Positions 39,801-51,800 of a stretch of DNA of 64,000 nucleotides are shown in pieces. Each line of letters opens with the position of its first letter. Position 1 is the first letter of the stretch. Made by a program: the position numbers and the translations under genes. The notes below the pieces were generated by a model. The model did no database searches. It was given only the letters and a program-made list of their open reading frames with translations, and was not told where the DNA came from. The DNA is from Dryobates pubescens (Eukaryota > Chordata > Aves > Piciformes > Picidae), in contig NC_071624.1 in NCBI RefSeq assembly GCF_014839835.1, positions 23,361,612 to 23,425,611 of the forward strand, read 5' to 3'.

Positions 39801-42800
39801 TGACCTGTTCAGTGGTCATAGAATCAATCAATAAGGTTGGAAAAGACCTCAAAGATAGTGTCCAAGCTGTCACTCAACACCTCATAACTAAACCATGGCT
39901 CCAAGTGCCACATCCAGTCCCCTCTTGAACACCTCCAGGGATGGGGACTCCCACCTCCCTGGGCAGCACATCCCCAATGGCCAACAACTCTCTCTGGGAA
40001 GAACTTTCTCCTCACCTCCAGACTAAACCTCCCCTGGCACAGCTTGAGACTGTGTCCTCTTGTTCTGGTGCTGGTTGCCTGGGAGAAGAGACCAACCCCC
40101 ACCTGGCTACAACCTCCCTTCAGGGAGTTGGAGAGAGCAAGAAGGTCTCCCCTGAGCCTCCTTCTGCAGTCTAAGCAACCCCAGCTCCCTCAGCCTCTCC
40201 TCACAGGGCTTGTCCTCTAAGATCAAGTCCAGCCAACAACCTAAGGCCACTGTGGCACTTGCCCCCAAGTGCCATGTCCTATGTGGCAAACTGCTTGGCT
40301 TTCCTTTGGAGGGAGCAAGTCCTGCACATGGGAAGGAAGAATAAACTGGGAGGGGATCTGCTGGAGAGCAGCCCTGTGGAGAAGGACCTGGGATTCCTGG
40401 TAGACTCCAGGTTCTCCATGGGACAGCAAGTGCCCTTGTGGCCAAGAAGGCCAATGGGATCTTGGGCTGCATTCAGAGGAGTGTGTCCAGCAGGTCCAGG
40501 GAGGTTTTGCTCCCCCTCTACTCTGCCCTGGTGAGGCCACACCTGTAATATTGCATCCTACTCTGGTGTTCCCAGTTCAAGGGACAGGAATCTGCTGGAG
40601 AGAGTCCAAGGGAGGGCTGCAAGGATGCTGAAGGGACTGCAGCACTGCCTGGGGAGGAGAGGCTGAGGGCCCTGGGGCTGTTCAGGCTGGAGAGGAGAAG
40701 GCTGAGGGGATGTAGTGTCCATAAATATGAGGGCTGGGTGTCAGGAAGGGAGGGTCAGGGACAGGCTCTGCTCAGTTGTACCCAGTGACAGGACAAGGGG
40801 CAATGGATATAAACTACAGCATAGAAAGTGCCATCTCAACATGAGGAAGAATTCCTGTACTGCAAGGGTCACAGAGCCCTGGAGCAGGGTGCTCAGAGAG
40901 GTTGTGGAGTCTCCTTCTCTGGAGCATTTCCAGCCCTGTCTGGATGTGTTCCTGTGTGAGCTGTGCTGGATTCTCTGCTCCTGCTCTGGCAGGGGGGTTG
41001 GACTGGAAGATCTCCTGAGGTCCCTTCTGACCCCTAACATCCTGGGATCAGTGTTTCTCACTCGTGCTCTGCTGGTCTCCTTCCTCTCCAGCATGTGCTC
41101 ACCACTAGAGGTCAGTGACAAAAAGGGAACTTGGTTTTCTGCAGCTGGGAGATGATGTGGAGCAGGGCAGGGAGGTGGTGTGGTCCAGCAGCCCTATGGA
41201 ATCTCAGGCATGGAGCTGTCTCTAAGTGACAAATCAGAGCAACACCAGGAGCCAGGAGGAGAGTAAAGCAGGAAACCCACAGGCTGTGGATCAAAAGTGA
41301 GCAGAGCAGTGGAGTAAATCCTGCTCTTAGCTCCTCATGCTCCCTGTCCTGGGAGTGAACAGGGCTGAAGTCATCATGGCATGCTCTTATGCATAGGCAG
41401 TGACACTTCAGTGCTCTCTGGCTTTGGCTGATGCATTTTTCAAGCAATTAACTCTCCTTGCTTTGCTTGAGCAAAGACTTGCAGATGACACCAGGCTGGG
41501 GGCAGGAGTTGATCTGTCAGAGGGTAGGAGAGCTCTGCAGAGGGACCTTGCCAGGCTGCACAGATGGGCAGAGGCCAAGGGCAGGAGACTGAACACATCC
41601 AAGTGCCAGGTTCTGCACATTGGCCACAACAACCCCAGGTAGTGCTACAGGCTGGGGGCAGAGTGGCTGAGAGCAGCCAGGCAGAAAGGGACCTGGGGGG
41701 ACTGGTTGACAGCAGCTGAACATGAGCCAGCAGTGTGCCCAAGTGGGCAAGAAGGCCAACGGCATCCTGGCCTGCATCAGGAAGAGTGTGGCCAGCAGGA
41801 GCAGGGAAGTCCTTGTGCCCTGTGCTCAGCACTGCTTAGGCCACACCTTGAGTCCTGTGTCCAGTTCTGGGCTCCTCAGCTTAAGAAGGACATTGAGAGA
41901 CTTGAAGGTGTCCAGAGAAGGGCAAGAAAGCTGGGGAGGGGTCTGGAGCACAGCCCTGTGAGGAGAGGCTGAGGGAGCTGGGGTTGCTTAGCCTGGAGAA
42001 GAGGAGGCTCAGGGGAGACCTTCTTGCTCTCTGCAACTCCCTGAAGGGAGGTTGTAGCCAGGTGGGGGTTGGTCTCTTCTCCCAGGCACCCAGCACCAGA
42101 ACAAGAGGACAATGTCTCAATCTGTGCCAGGGGAGGTTTAGGCTGGAGGTGAGGAAGAAGTTCTTCATAGAAAGAGAGATTGGCCATTGGGATGTGCTGC
42201 TTGGGGAGGTGGTGGAGTCCCCATCCCTGGAGTTGTTCAGAAAAGGCTGGGATGTGGCACTTGGAGCCATGGTTTAGTTAGTCAGGAGGTGCTGGGTGAT
42301 AAGTTGGACTTAATGATCTCTGAGGTCTTTTCCAGCCTTGTTGCTTCTATGATTAAACTTTTCTCTGTTAGAGAACAAGAACATTCCTCACAAAACTGGG
42401 TCACCAAAATCTGCCCAGCTGACTGTTTCCCAACCCCTCCAGAGCAAGAGTTTAGTATATTATTATTACTATCACTCATGCCAGCAATTCATAAGTATGA
42501 AGGTTAATAAAGCCACTTCCTGCCCTGGGAACAAGTCTGGAGTGATCTGGCTCTAGTTTATCACAGCCTCCCAGCTGTGAAAGATCATCTACAAGCAGGA
42601 CTGGTGTCCCCATGATTAATGGCAGACTTGCAGGCCACAGGCAGCCCCATTAGAGCTGACATTGTAACTGATAAATCTGTTTCAGGGGAGTCACTTTAGA
42701 GGACAGGGAAAGTGGGGCACAGTTGTAAGAGTTCTTAAATCCACTGCTCATAGAATCAATAAGGTTGGAAAAGACCTCAGAGATCAGCAAGCCCAACCTG

Positions 42801-45800
42801 TCACCCAGCACCTCATGACTAAACCATGGCTCCAAGTGCCACATCCAATCCCCTCTTGAACACCTCCAGGGATGGGGACTCCACCACCTCCCTGGGCAGC
42901 ACATTCCAATGGCCAACAACTCTCTCTGGGAAGAACTTTCTCCTCACCTCCAGACTAAACCTCCCCTGGCACAGCTTGAGACTGTGTCTTCTTGTTCTGG
43001 TGCTGGGTGCCTGGGAGAAGAGCCCAACCCCCACCTGGCTACAACCTCCCTTCAGGGAGTTGGAGAGAGCAAGAAGGTCTCCCCTGAGCCTCCTCTTCTG
43101 CAGGCTAAGCAACCCCAGCTCCCTCAGCCTCTCCTCACAGGGCTGTGCTCCAGACCCCTCCCCAGCTTTCTTGCCCTTCTCTGGACACCTTCAAGTCTCT
43201 CAATGTCCTTCTTGAACTGAGGAGCCCAGAACTGGACACAGGACTCAAGGTGTGGCCTCAGCAGTGCTGAGCACAGGGCACAATGACTTCCCTGCTCCTG
43301 CTGGCCACACTGAGTCTGCTAAAAATCACAGAATGCCCTGGGTTGGAAGGGACTTCTGGAGGTCACCTAGTCCAATCCCCTTGCAGTCAGCAGGGACACC
43401 CCCAGCTAGAGCTGGTGGCTCAGAGCCTATCCTCAACTGCCTCCAGGACTGAGGCCTCCACCACCTCCCTGGGCACCTGTCCTGGTGTTCCTCACAGATA
43501 CTCTGGTCCCCTCATCACCTCTGTTGGATACTGCTCAGCATGTGCCTGTCCCTCTTGAACTGGGGAGCCCAGAACTGGCCACAATCCTCCAGATGTGGTC
43601 TCAGCAGGGCAGAGTAGAGGGGGAGGAGACTCCCCCTTGCCTAAAGGAACAGCACAACACATGCAAGCAAGAATCTCACTGCACACACTCAGAGCTACTA
43701 ATGTGAGGGTGGGACTGAGAGAGCCTGGAGTTAAACAACAGAATCCTCCCTCCTGGGAGCAAGAGTCTGATCAAGACAAATTATTTTCATAACTGCAGAT
43801 CATCCTCCTCCTTCCCAGCAAGCCTGCAGCATTTGTTTTCATTACAGTAAATAACTGCCCCTCCAGGATCACTTCACAACTCAAGTGTTTGCATAAACCT
43901 GTTCCAAGCCAATGCTCACATCTCCCAGGAGGTTCCCCACCAAGCCAAAGTCATTCTTTCTCCTGGCTAATGAGAGGGATAGCCAGCAGTTCAGGCTCCC
44001 TCATGAAATATTCACACAGCTAGAGCCTACCCTGGCTCTGGAGGTGACATCCCCCCTCCCTCCCTTCCTGCTCCAGAGTGGAGGACTTACATGGCAGTCA
44101 CCACTGAAGGCCTTTTCTCCATTACCTGCTCTGCTTACAGAAGCATGAAAGCAGAAATGTAGGTTGCAGCCATGCAGAACAGCAGCAGAGGGGCCAGCAA
44201 TGAGAGCTACACTGGTTAAGGCTTTAACAATTAGTCCAAAGAAGAAAACCCCTCTTTGAGTAGAGCAGCACAGTTCAGTGGCAACAGCAACAGAGAATGA
44301 ACTCCTGGAGGGAGTTCTGTGGAAAGCCACAGATGAAGGGACTGCTGCTGGCCACAACAACCCTAGGCAGCACTACAGGTTGGGGCTGGAGAGCAGCCAG
44401 GCAGAAAGGGACCTGGGGGTACTGGGTGACAGCTGCTGAACATGAGCCAGCAGTGTGCCCAGGTGGCCAGGAAGCCATTGGCCTTCTGCATCAGGAAGAG
44501 TGTGGCCAGCAGGAGCAGGGAAGTCATTGTGCCCTGTGCTCAGCACTGCTTAGGCCACACCTTGAGTCCTGTGTCCAGTTCTGGGCTCCTCAGGTTAGGC
44601 AAGATGTTGAGCTGCTGGAAGGTGTCCAGAGAAGGGCAAGAAAGCTGGGGAGGGGTCTGGAGCACAGCCCTGTGAGGAGAGGCTGAGGGAGCTGGGGTTG
44701 CTTAGCCTGGAGAAGAGGCTCAGGGGAGACCTTCTTGCTTTCTGCAATTCCCTGAAGGGAGGTTGTAGCCAGCTGGGGGTTGGTCTCTTCTCCTAGGTAA
44801 GCATCACCAGAACAAGAGGACACAGTCTCAAGCTGTGCCAGGGGAGGTTTAGGCTGGAGGTTAGGAGAAAGTTCCTCCCAGCAAGAGAGATTGGCCATGG
44901 GAATGGGCTGCCCAGGGAGGTGGTGGAGTCGCCATCCCTGGAGGTGTTCAAGAGGGGACTGGATGTGGCACTTGGTGCCATGGTTCAGTCATGAGATCTG
45001 TGGTGAGAGGTTGGACTTGATCTTTGAGGTCTCTTCCAACCTTGGTGCTACTGTGATACTTGAGCTGTGAGGGGCAGTGACACTTCTACCTTGGTGTGGA
45101 ATGCTGAGGTCTGTCCCTTATCAGACACCCTCTGCCCTAGACTCATCAAGAATGGGCTTCTGCCTGCCCATGCAGGACAGGCTGCCTGTATGGCAGTGAA
45201 AGGGAAGAGATGAGGTCATGAGGTCTGTGGTGACAGGTTGGACTTGATGATCTTTGAGGTCTCTTCCAACCTTGGTGATTCTGTGATTGTTTTTGTCCTC
45301 ATTTGTAGAGGAAGGAAACCAAATCCTTTAGCATGAGGGGGGAATGGATTGAAGCATCAGGAAGGCAGGTTGAGGCTGGAGATGAGGAAGAAATTCTTGA
45401 CAGTGAGGGTGCTGAGACCCTGGCACAGGTTGCCCAGGGAGGTTGTGGGTGTCTCTTCTGGAGGTGTTCAAGGCCAGCTTGGGTGAGCAACCTGTGCTAG
45501 TGGGAGGTGCCCCTGCCCATGGCAGGAGGTTGGAAGTGGATGGTCTTTAAGGTCCCTTCCAACCAAACCAGTCTATGATTCAGTGAATCCTTACACTTGA
45601 GCCTCAGTAGCTCTTACCCAGGTCTGCTTTAGTAGCAGCAGTGGAAAACCCAAGTGGCTTCAGCAGGAGCTGTGCTGAGCCTTGAGGTCCCAAGGAGCTG
45701 AAGGGTGTCTCTAGGTGTCCTTAGCTGTGGGCTCCTCTTTGTGAGCACAGAGCAGAGGGTGGCTCCTCAGATGTATTTTGGCAGTGCAGTATTTCAAGGG

Positions 45801-48800
45801 CAGGAGGAACTCTTGTCACCACTGGCTTGATTTGTTAGGGAGAGGCAGTGATTTGCCTTGGATTTACTGCAGAGCTCTCTGCTAAATCACCAGGCCTGGA
45901 GAAGTTTGCTCTGTGCAGAGTTAACTTTGTTCTCTCCACTCCTTCCCTAAATAAGAGCTGTGACAGCTTTATTAAGCAAAACAAGTAAACCTCCTGGGGC
46001 TGTGAATTCCATTTCCTCCCAGAAATACCTGAAGGCAATCACTTGCCCCAGCTGAACAAATCAGGCTGTTGCTTATGAGAGGGAGGGGGAAGGAAAACAA
46101 ACCCCAAGTGATTGTTTTGTTTGCAGCCTCTTCACATCAGGCTGAGGGGAGGGGGGAGGAGAAAAAACTCTCAGAAGGGGGGGAAAAAATGATGACTGAA
46201 ATATTTCAGGCCTTCCTGGGAGGTGGTTTTCACCTGTCAGCCTTGCCTCTGGGGGGGGCTTCCCTTGGATCTTGCAGGAAGAGGCAGGACAGGCAGGCAG
46301 AAATGCAAACCCCTTGCCATGAAGATGTTGCTTCTGTCTCTGAAGCCTCCTTTGTACTCCAGTCACTCACTGCATCTGCTGAGGGCTGCAGCCATCCCAC
46401 TCAGGTCTGCAGATGATTGGGGGGAAAAATAGAAGTGGGGAGATTGAGATTGGATGTGAGGAAGAAGTTGTTCCCCAGGAGGGTGGTGAGAGCCTGGCAC
46501 AGGTTGCCCAGGGAGGTGGTGGAAGCCTCCTGCCTGGAGGTGATTGCAGCCAGGCTGGAGGTGGCTGTGAGCAACCTGCTGTAGTGTGAGGTGTCCCTGG
46601 CCATGGCAGGGGGGTTGGAGCTTGCTGAGCCTTGAGGTCCCTTCCAACCCTGACAGACCAAGCTGTGTGGTGTGGTTGGCATGCTGGAGGGAGAGGGTGG
46701 CATCCAGAGCCCTCAAGAGGCTTGAAAGGTAGGCCAGTGCCACCCTCAAGAAGTTCAACACATCCAAGTCCTGCACCTGGGTCAGAGTAGTCCCAAGCAC
46801 AGCTGCAGACTGGGTAGAGAATGGATGGAGCAGTGCTGAGGAGAAGGACTTGGGGGTGCTGGTTGAGGAGCTCAGCATAAGCTGACCATGTGTACTTGCA
46901 CCCAGAGCCAGCCCTGTCCTGGGCTGATCCCCAGCAGCCTGGGCAGCAAGGGCAGGGAGGGGATTCTGCCCCTCTGCTGTGCTCTGCTGGGGCAGCTCTG
47001 GGGTCTCTGATGCAGGAAGGGCATGGAACTGATGCTCACTGAGTGTTCAGAGGTGATCAGAGGGCTGGAGCACCTTCTCCCATCACCTGTTCCATGGGAG
47101 GAGAGACCTGACCCCCACCTGGCTCCAGCCTCCTTTCAGGGAGTCATAGAGAGCTCAGCCTCCTCTCCTCCAGGCTGACCAACCCCAGGTCCCTCAGCAG
47201 CTCTTCTCTAGACCCTTCACCAGCTTCATTACTCTTCTCTGGGACTCACTCCAGCCCCTCAATGTCCTTGGAGTGAGGGGCCCAAAACTGAACCCAGCAC
47301 TCCAGCTGTGACCTCACCAGTGCTGAGTACAGGGAAGCAATCCCTGCCCTGTTCCTGCTGGCTGCACTGTTGCTGATCCAGCCCAGGATGCTGTTGGCCT
47401 CCTGTGCACACTCAGGGGAGGTAGAAATTGGTTCCTGCAGAAGCCTCAGCCAAAGGGAGCAGGGAAGAGGCTTAACCTCTGCCCCTAAACAAATGTGTTG
47501 CTTAAGCCTGTGCTTACTGGGAGCTCTTTGTCCTTGAGCCTTTGAGCCTGCCTGGGCTTTCTTTGGTGCTGTTGTTTGTTTGGGGTTGGTGTTGTTTGTT
47601 TTCTTTCTGAGGCCCCTCTATTTTGTGAAACTCTGCTCAGGTACAGAAGGAGCCCATCTGTTGTGCAGGCACAGCCTGGTTCCTCTCCCTCCTTTGTGAA
47701 GAGCCCAGTTTGGCAAGTCAAGAGCAGTGGTTTCCTTAGTGATGCTAACAGTTGCAATAGGATAGGATAAAACCAGGTTGGAAGAGACCTTCAAGATCAC
47801 TGCCTCCAACCCATCATCCAACACCACCTAAGCAACTCAACCATGCAACCAAGCACCCTATCAAGTCTCCTAAACACCTCCAATGATGGTGACTCCACCA
47901 CCTCCCTGGGCAGCACATCCCAATGGCCAATCTCTCTCTCTCTGTAGAATTGCTTCCTAACATCCAGCCCAAACCTGTCCTGGCACAGCTTGAGACTGTG
48001 TCCTCTTGTTCTGGTGCTGGGTGCCTGGGAGCAGAGACCAACCCCCACCTGGCTACAACCTCCCTTCAGGGAGTTGGAGAGAGCAAGAAGGTCTCCCCTG
48101 AGCCTCCTCTTCTCCAGGCTAAGCAACCCCAGCTCCCTCAGCCTCTCCTCCCAGGGCTGTGCTCCAGACCCCTCCCCAGCTTTGTTGCCCTTCTCTGGAC
48201 ACCTTCCAGCATCTCAACATCTTTCCTAACCTGAGGGGCCCAGAACTGGACACAGGACTCAAGGTGTGGCCTAAGCAGTGCTGAGCACAGGGCACAATGA
48301 CTTCCCTGCTCCTGCTGTCCACACTGTGCCTGATCCAGGCCAGGATGCCCTTGGCCTTCTTGCCCACCTGGGCACACTGCTGGCTCATGTTCAGCTGCTG
48401 TCCACCAGTCCCCCCAGGTCCCTTTCTGCCTGGCTGCTCTCAGCCACTGGGACCCCAGCCTGTAGCACTGCCTGGGGTTGTTGTGGCCAAAGTGTGAACA
48501 CATCCCAGGGCCAGGTTCTAATCTCATGCCCTTGGCTTCTGCCCAGCCTGGCAAGGTCCCTCTGCAGAGCTCTCCTACCCTCTAACAGATCAACTCCTGC
48601 CCCCAGCTTGCTGTCATCTGCAAACTTACTGCTGATGGACCCAATGCCCTCCTCCAGATCATCAGTAAAGATACTGAACAGGCTGGGTCCCAGCACTGAT
48701 CCCTGGGGGACACCACTGGTGCCTGGCTGCCAGCTGGCTGTGGCACCATTCACCACCACTCTCTGGGCTCAGAACCCCCCACAGTGTGCTGCTGTCCAAG

Positions 48801-51800
48801 CCATGGTTGGTGGCAGGGTTGGGGGGGGGGAACACAAACTGGGGGACACAAACTGGGAGTGTTTTGTTGAACTCCTTGATGTCTTTGGCACCAAAAGAAG
48901 CTCCAGCTCTGGGCAAGCAGAATGTCCTCTGTTGGTTGTTGGGGTGTGTTTTGGTTTGGTTGGTTTGTTGTTTATCCTTAACTCCCTTCATGTTTCAGGG
49001 CAGCCATCAAGGCCTGGCAGATTACAAGCTGCATGAAATATTGAAGTGATTATTTCCACTTTCCTGCTTCTCTTGTGCAGGCATCAAACCATAAATACCC
49101 ATAAAGGCTCTCAGGAGGGAGACTGAATGGGGGAGGGTTTGCTTCTCCTGCTTGTAACTTTGTGCCAAGGGCTGAGGGGGCTGAATGTCACAGAAGCAGA
49201 GAATGGCTTAGGGTGGAAGGGAGCTCAGAGGTCATCTGCTCCAGCCTTCCTGCCATGGGCAGAGATGCCTCTCAAGGTTGCTCAAGGCCTCATCCAACCT
49301 GGCTTTCAACACCTCTCTAGGCAACCTGTTTCAGTGTCTCCCCAGCCTTGTACTGAAGAACTTCTTCCTCAGCTCCAGTCTAACCCTGCTCTCCCTCAGT
49401 TTCAAACCCCCTTGTCCTGTCCCTAGACACCCTTAGGAGAAGTCCTTCTCCAGGCTTCCTTTGGGATCCCTTCAGGTGTTAGAAAGCAGCTTTAAGGTCC
49501 CCCTGGAGTCTTCTCCAGGCTGAACAACCTCAGCTCCCTCAACCTGTCCTCATAGCAGGCATGTACACAAAAGGGTTTAGTTCTTCTTTGTGCTCTGTGG
49601 AGAGATGAGGTTGCTGTCTTCTCCCTATAGTATCAGATGATGGGATGAGAGGAAATGTCCTCAATTTGTGCCAGGGGAGGGTAAGGTAGGAGATTAGGAA
49701 CAATTTGCTGCAAGAGTGGTCAGAACAGGCTGCCCAGGGAGGTGATGGAGTCCTCATCCCTGGAGAGGCTCAGGAAACCTGAGTCCTGTGTCCAGTTCTG
49801 GGCTCCTCAATTTAAGAAGGACATTGAGAGACTTGAAGGTGTTCAGAGAAGGGCAACAAAGCTGGGGAGGGGTCTGGAGCACAGCCCTGGGAGGAGAGGC
49901 TGAGGGAGCTGGGGTTGCTTAGCCTGGAGAAGAGGAGGCTCAGGGGAGACCTTCTTGCTCTCTCCAACTGCCTGAAGGGAGGTTGTAGCCAGGTGGGGGT
50001 TGGTCTCTTCTCCCAGGCACCCATCACCAGAACAAGAGGACACAGTCTCAAGCTGTGCCAGGGGAGGTTTGGGCTGGAGGTGAGGAGAAAGTTCTTCCCA
50101 TCAAGAGAGATTTGCCATTGGGATGTGCTGCCCAGGGAGGTGGTGGAGTCCCCATCCCTGGAGGTGTTCAAGAGGGGATTGGATGTGGCACTTGGAGCCA
50201 TGGTTTAGTAGTCAGGAGGTGTTGGGTGACAGCTTGGACTTGATGATCTCTGAAGTCTCTTCCAACCTTACTGATTCTATTGTTTATGTGCTTTAATGGC
50301 CATGGTAGTGTTGGGTTGATGTTATCCTTGATGATCTCAAAGCTCTTCTCCAGCCAAAACAATCCCATGGTTCTGTGATCCTGGAGCCCCTCTTGCTCTC
50401 AGATGTGATTCAAGCACCTTTATTTCTTCAGATGTCCTGGAGCATTTTCCTGCTGCAGAACAAATCTGGTGAGGAGTGTGTGTGTGATTTCTTTTCCTCT
50501 TCAAACTTGCTGTCCTATTTTCCTGAAGGGTGAGAACATGATGGGGAGAGGGACATCATGCAGGACTCCACCAATGCACCAGGTCCATGTGAATCCACAG
50601 GAAGTTGTGTGGGCACTTGTGTCAGCTTTAAGTTTAGCAGGTTTGGGGCTGAGCTGTGTCAGGGCTGCTCAGAAGCTGATGCTTGGATCTAAATGGCTGC
50701 AATTCACTGTCTTGAAACAGAGAGACCCTGAGCTCCAGGAAGGAGATGGTGGCATGAGCTTGACCCAAGGGAGCATTGAGAAGAAGGAGAAGGGTGAGAA
50801 GAGAGAGATGATAACCCCAGCTCTGAGAGAAGCACTCACAAAGCAAGGTGAGGTTCTGCACAAGACCCAGTGGGGAACCAGGCTGAGTGCAGGTTTTGAA
50901 CAGGGCAAATGGCCTCAAGTTGCTTCAGGGGGAGGTTTAGGTTGGGTACTGGAAGAAACCTCTTCACTGGAAGGCTTCTGGACCATTGCAACAGGCTGCC
51001 CATGGAGGTGGTTTAATGCCCACCCCTGGAGGTGTTTAAGGGGCAGAGATGTGGTGCTGAGGGATGTGGTTTAGCACCAGCCTTGGTGGAATCATCAAAA
51101 GAATGCATCAGGTTGGAAGGGACCCTTGAAGGTCATCTAGTCCAAGCCCCAACTAGATCAGGTTGCTCAGGACCCCATCAGCTTTGACCTTGAATGTCTC
51201 CAGGGATGGGGCCTTCACCACCTCACTGTCTTGCCACCCTTGTTGCACAGAGCTTCCTCCTAGTCCAGCCTAAGTCTACCCTGCTGCAGTTTGAAACCAT
51301 TGCCCCTTGTCCTAGTGCTCCAAGCCCTTGGAAACAGTCCCTCCCCAGCCTTCCTGTAGGTCTCTTTCAAGTAGATAATGGCTGGACTGAAGAATCTTAT
51401 AGGCCTTCTGCAACCAAAATGATTCTATGATGTTCTTTATGTTAAAGATCCTGCTCTGGCCCCTCCTTCCCAGCAGGACAGGGACATCTCCAACTAGATC
51501 AGGTTGCTCAGGACCCCATCAGCTTTGACCTTGAATGTCTCCAGGGATGGGGCCTTCACCACCTCACTGTCTTGCCACCCTTGTTGCAAAGAGCTTCCTC
51601 CTAGTCCAGCCCAAGTCTACCCTGCTCCAGTTTGAAACCATTGCCCCTTGTCCTAGTGCTCCAAGCCCTTGGGAACAGTCCCTCTCCAGCCTTCCTGTAG
51701 ATCCCTTTCAGGTAGGTAGTGACTGGGCTGAAGGATCTTTGTTGGATCTGAAGGCCTTGCCCAGCCAAAATGATTCTATGATGTTCTTTATGTTAAAGAT

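Noticed and set aside
47756-48775. Reverse-transcriptase-like coding region as a gene
   Set aside because: It is a broken, 5'-truncated CR1 LINE copy, as are the many similar frames in the window.
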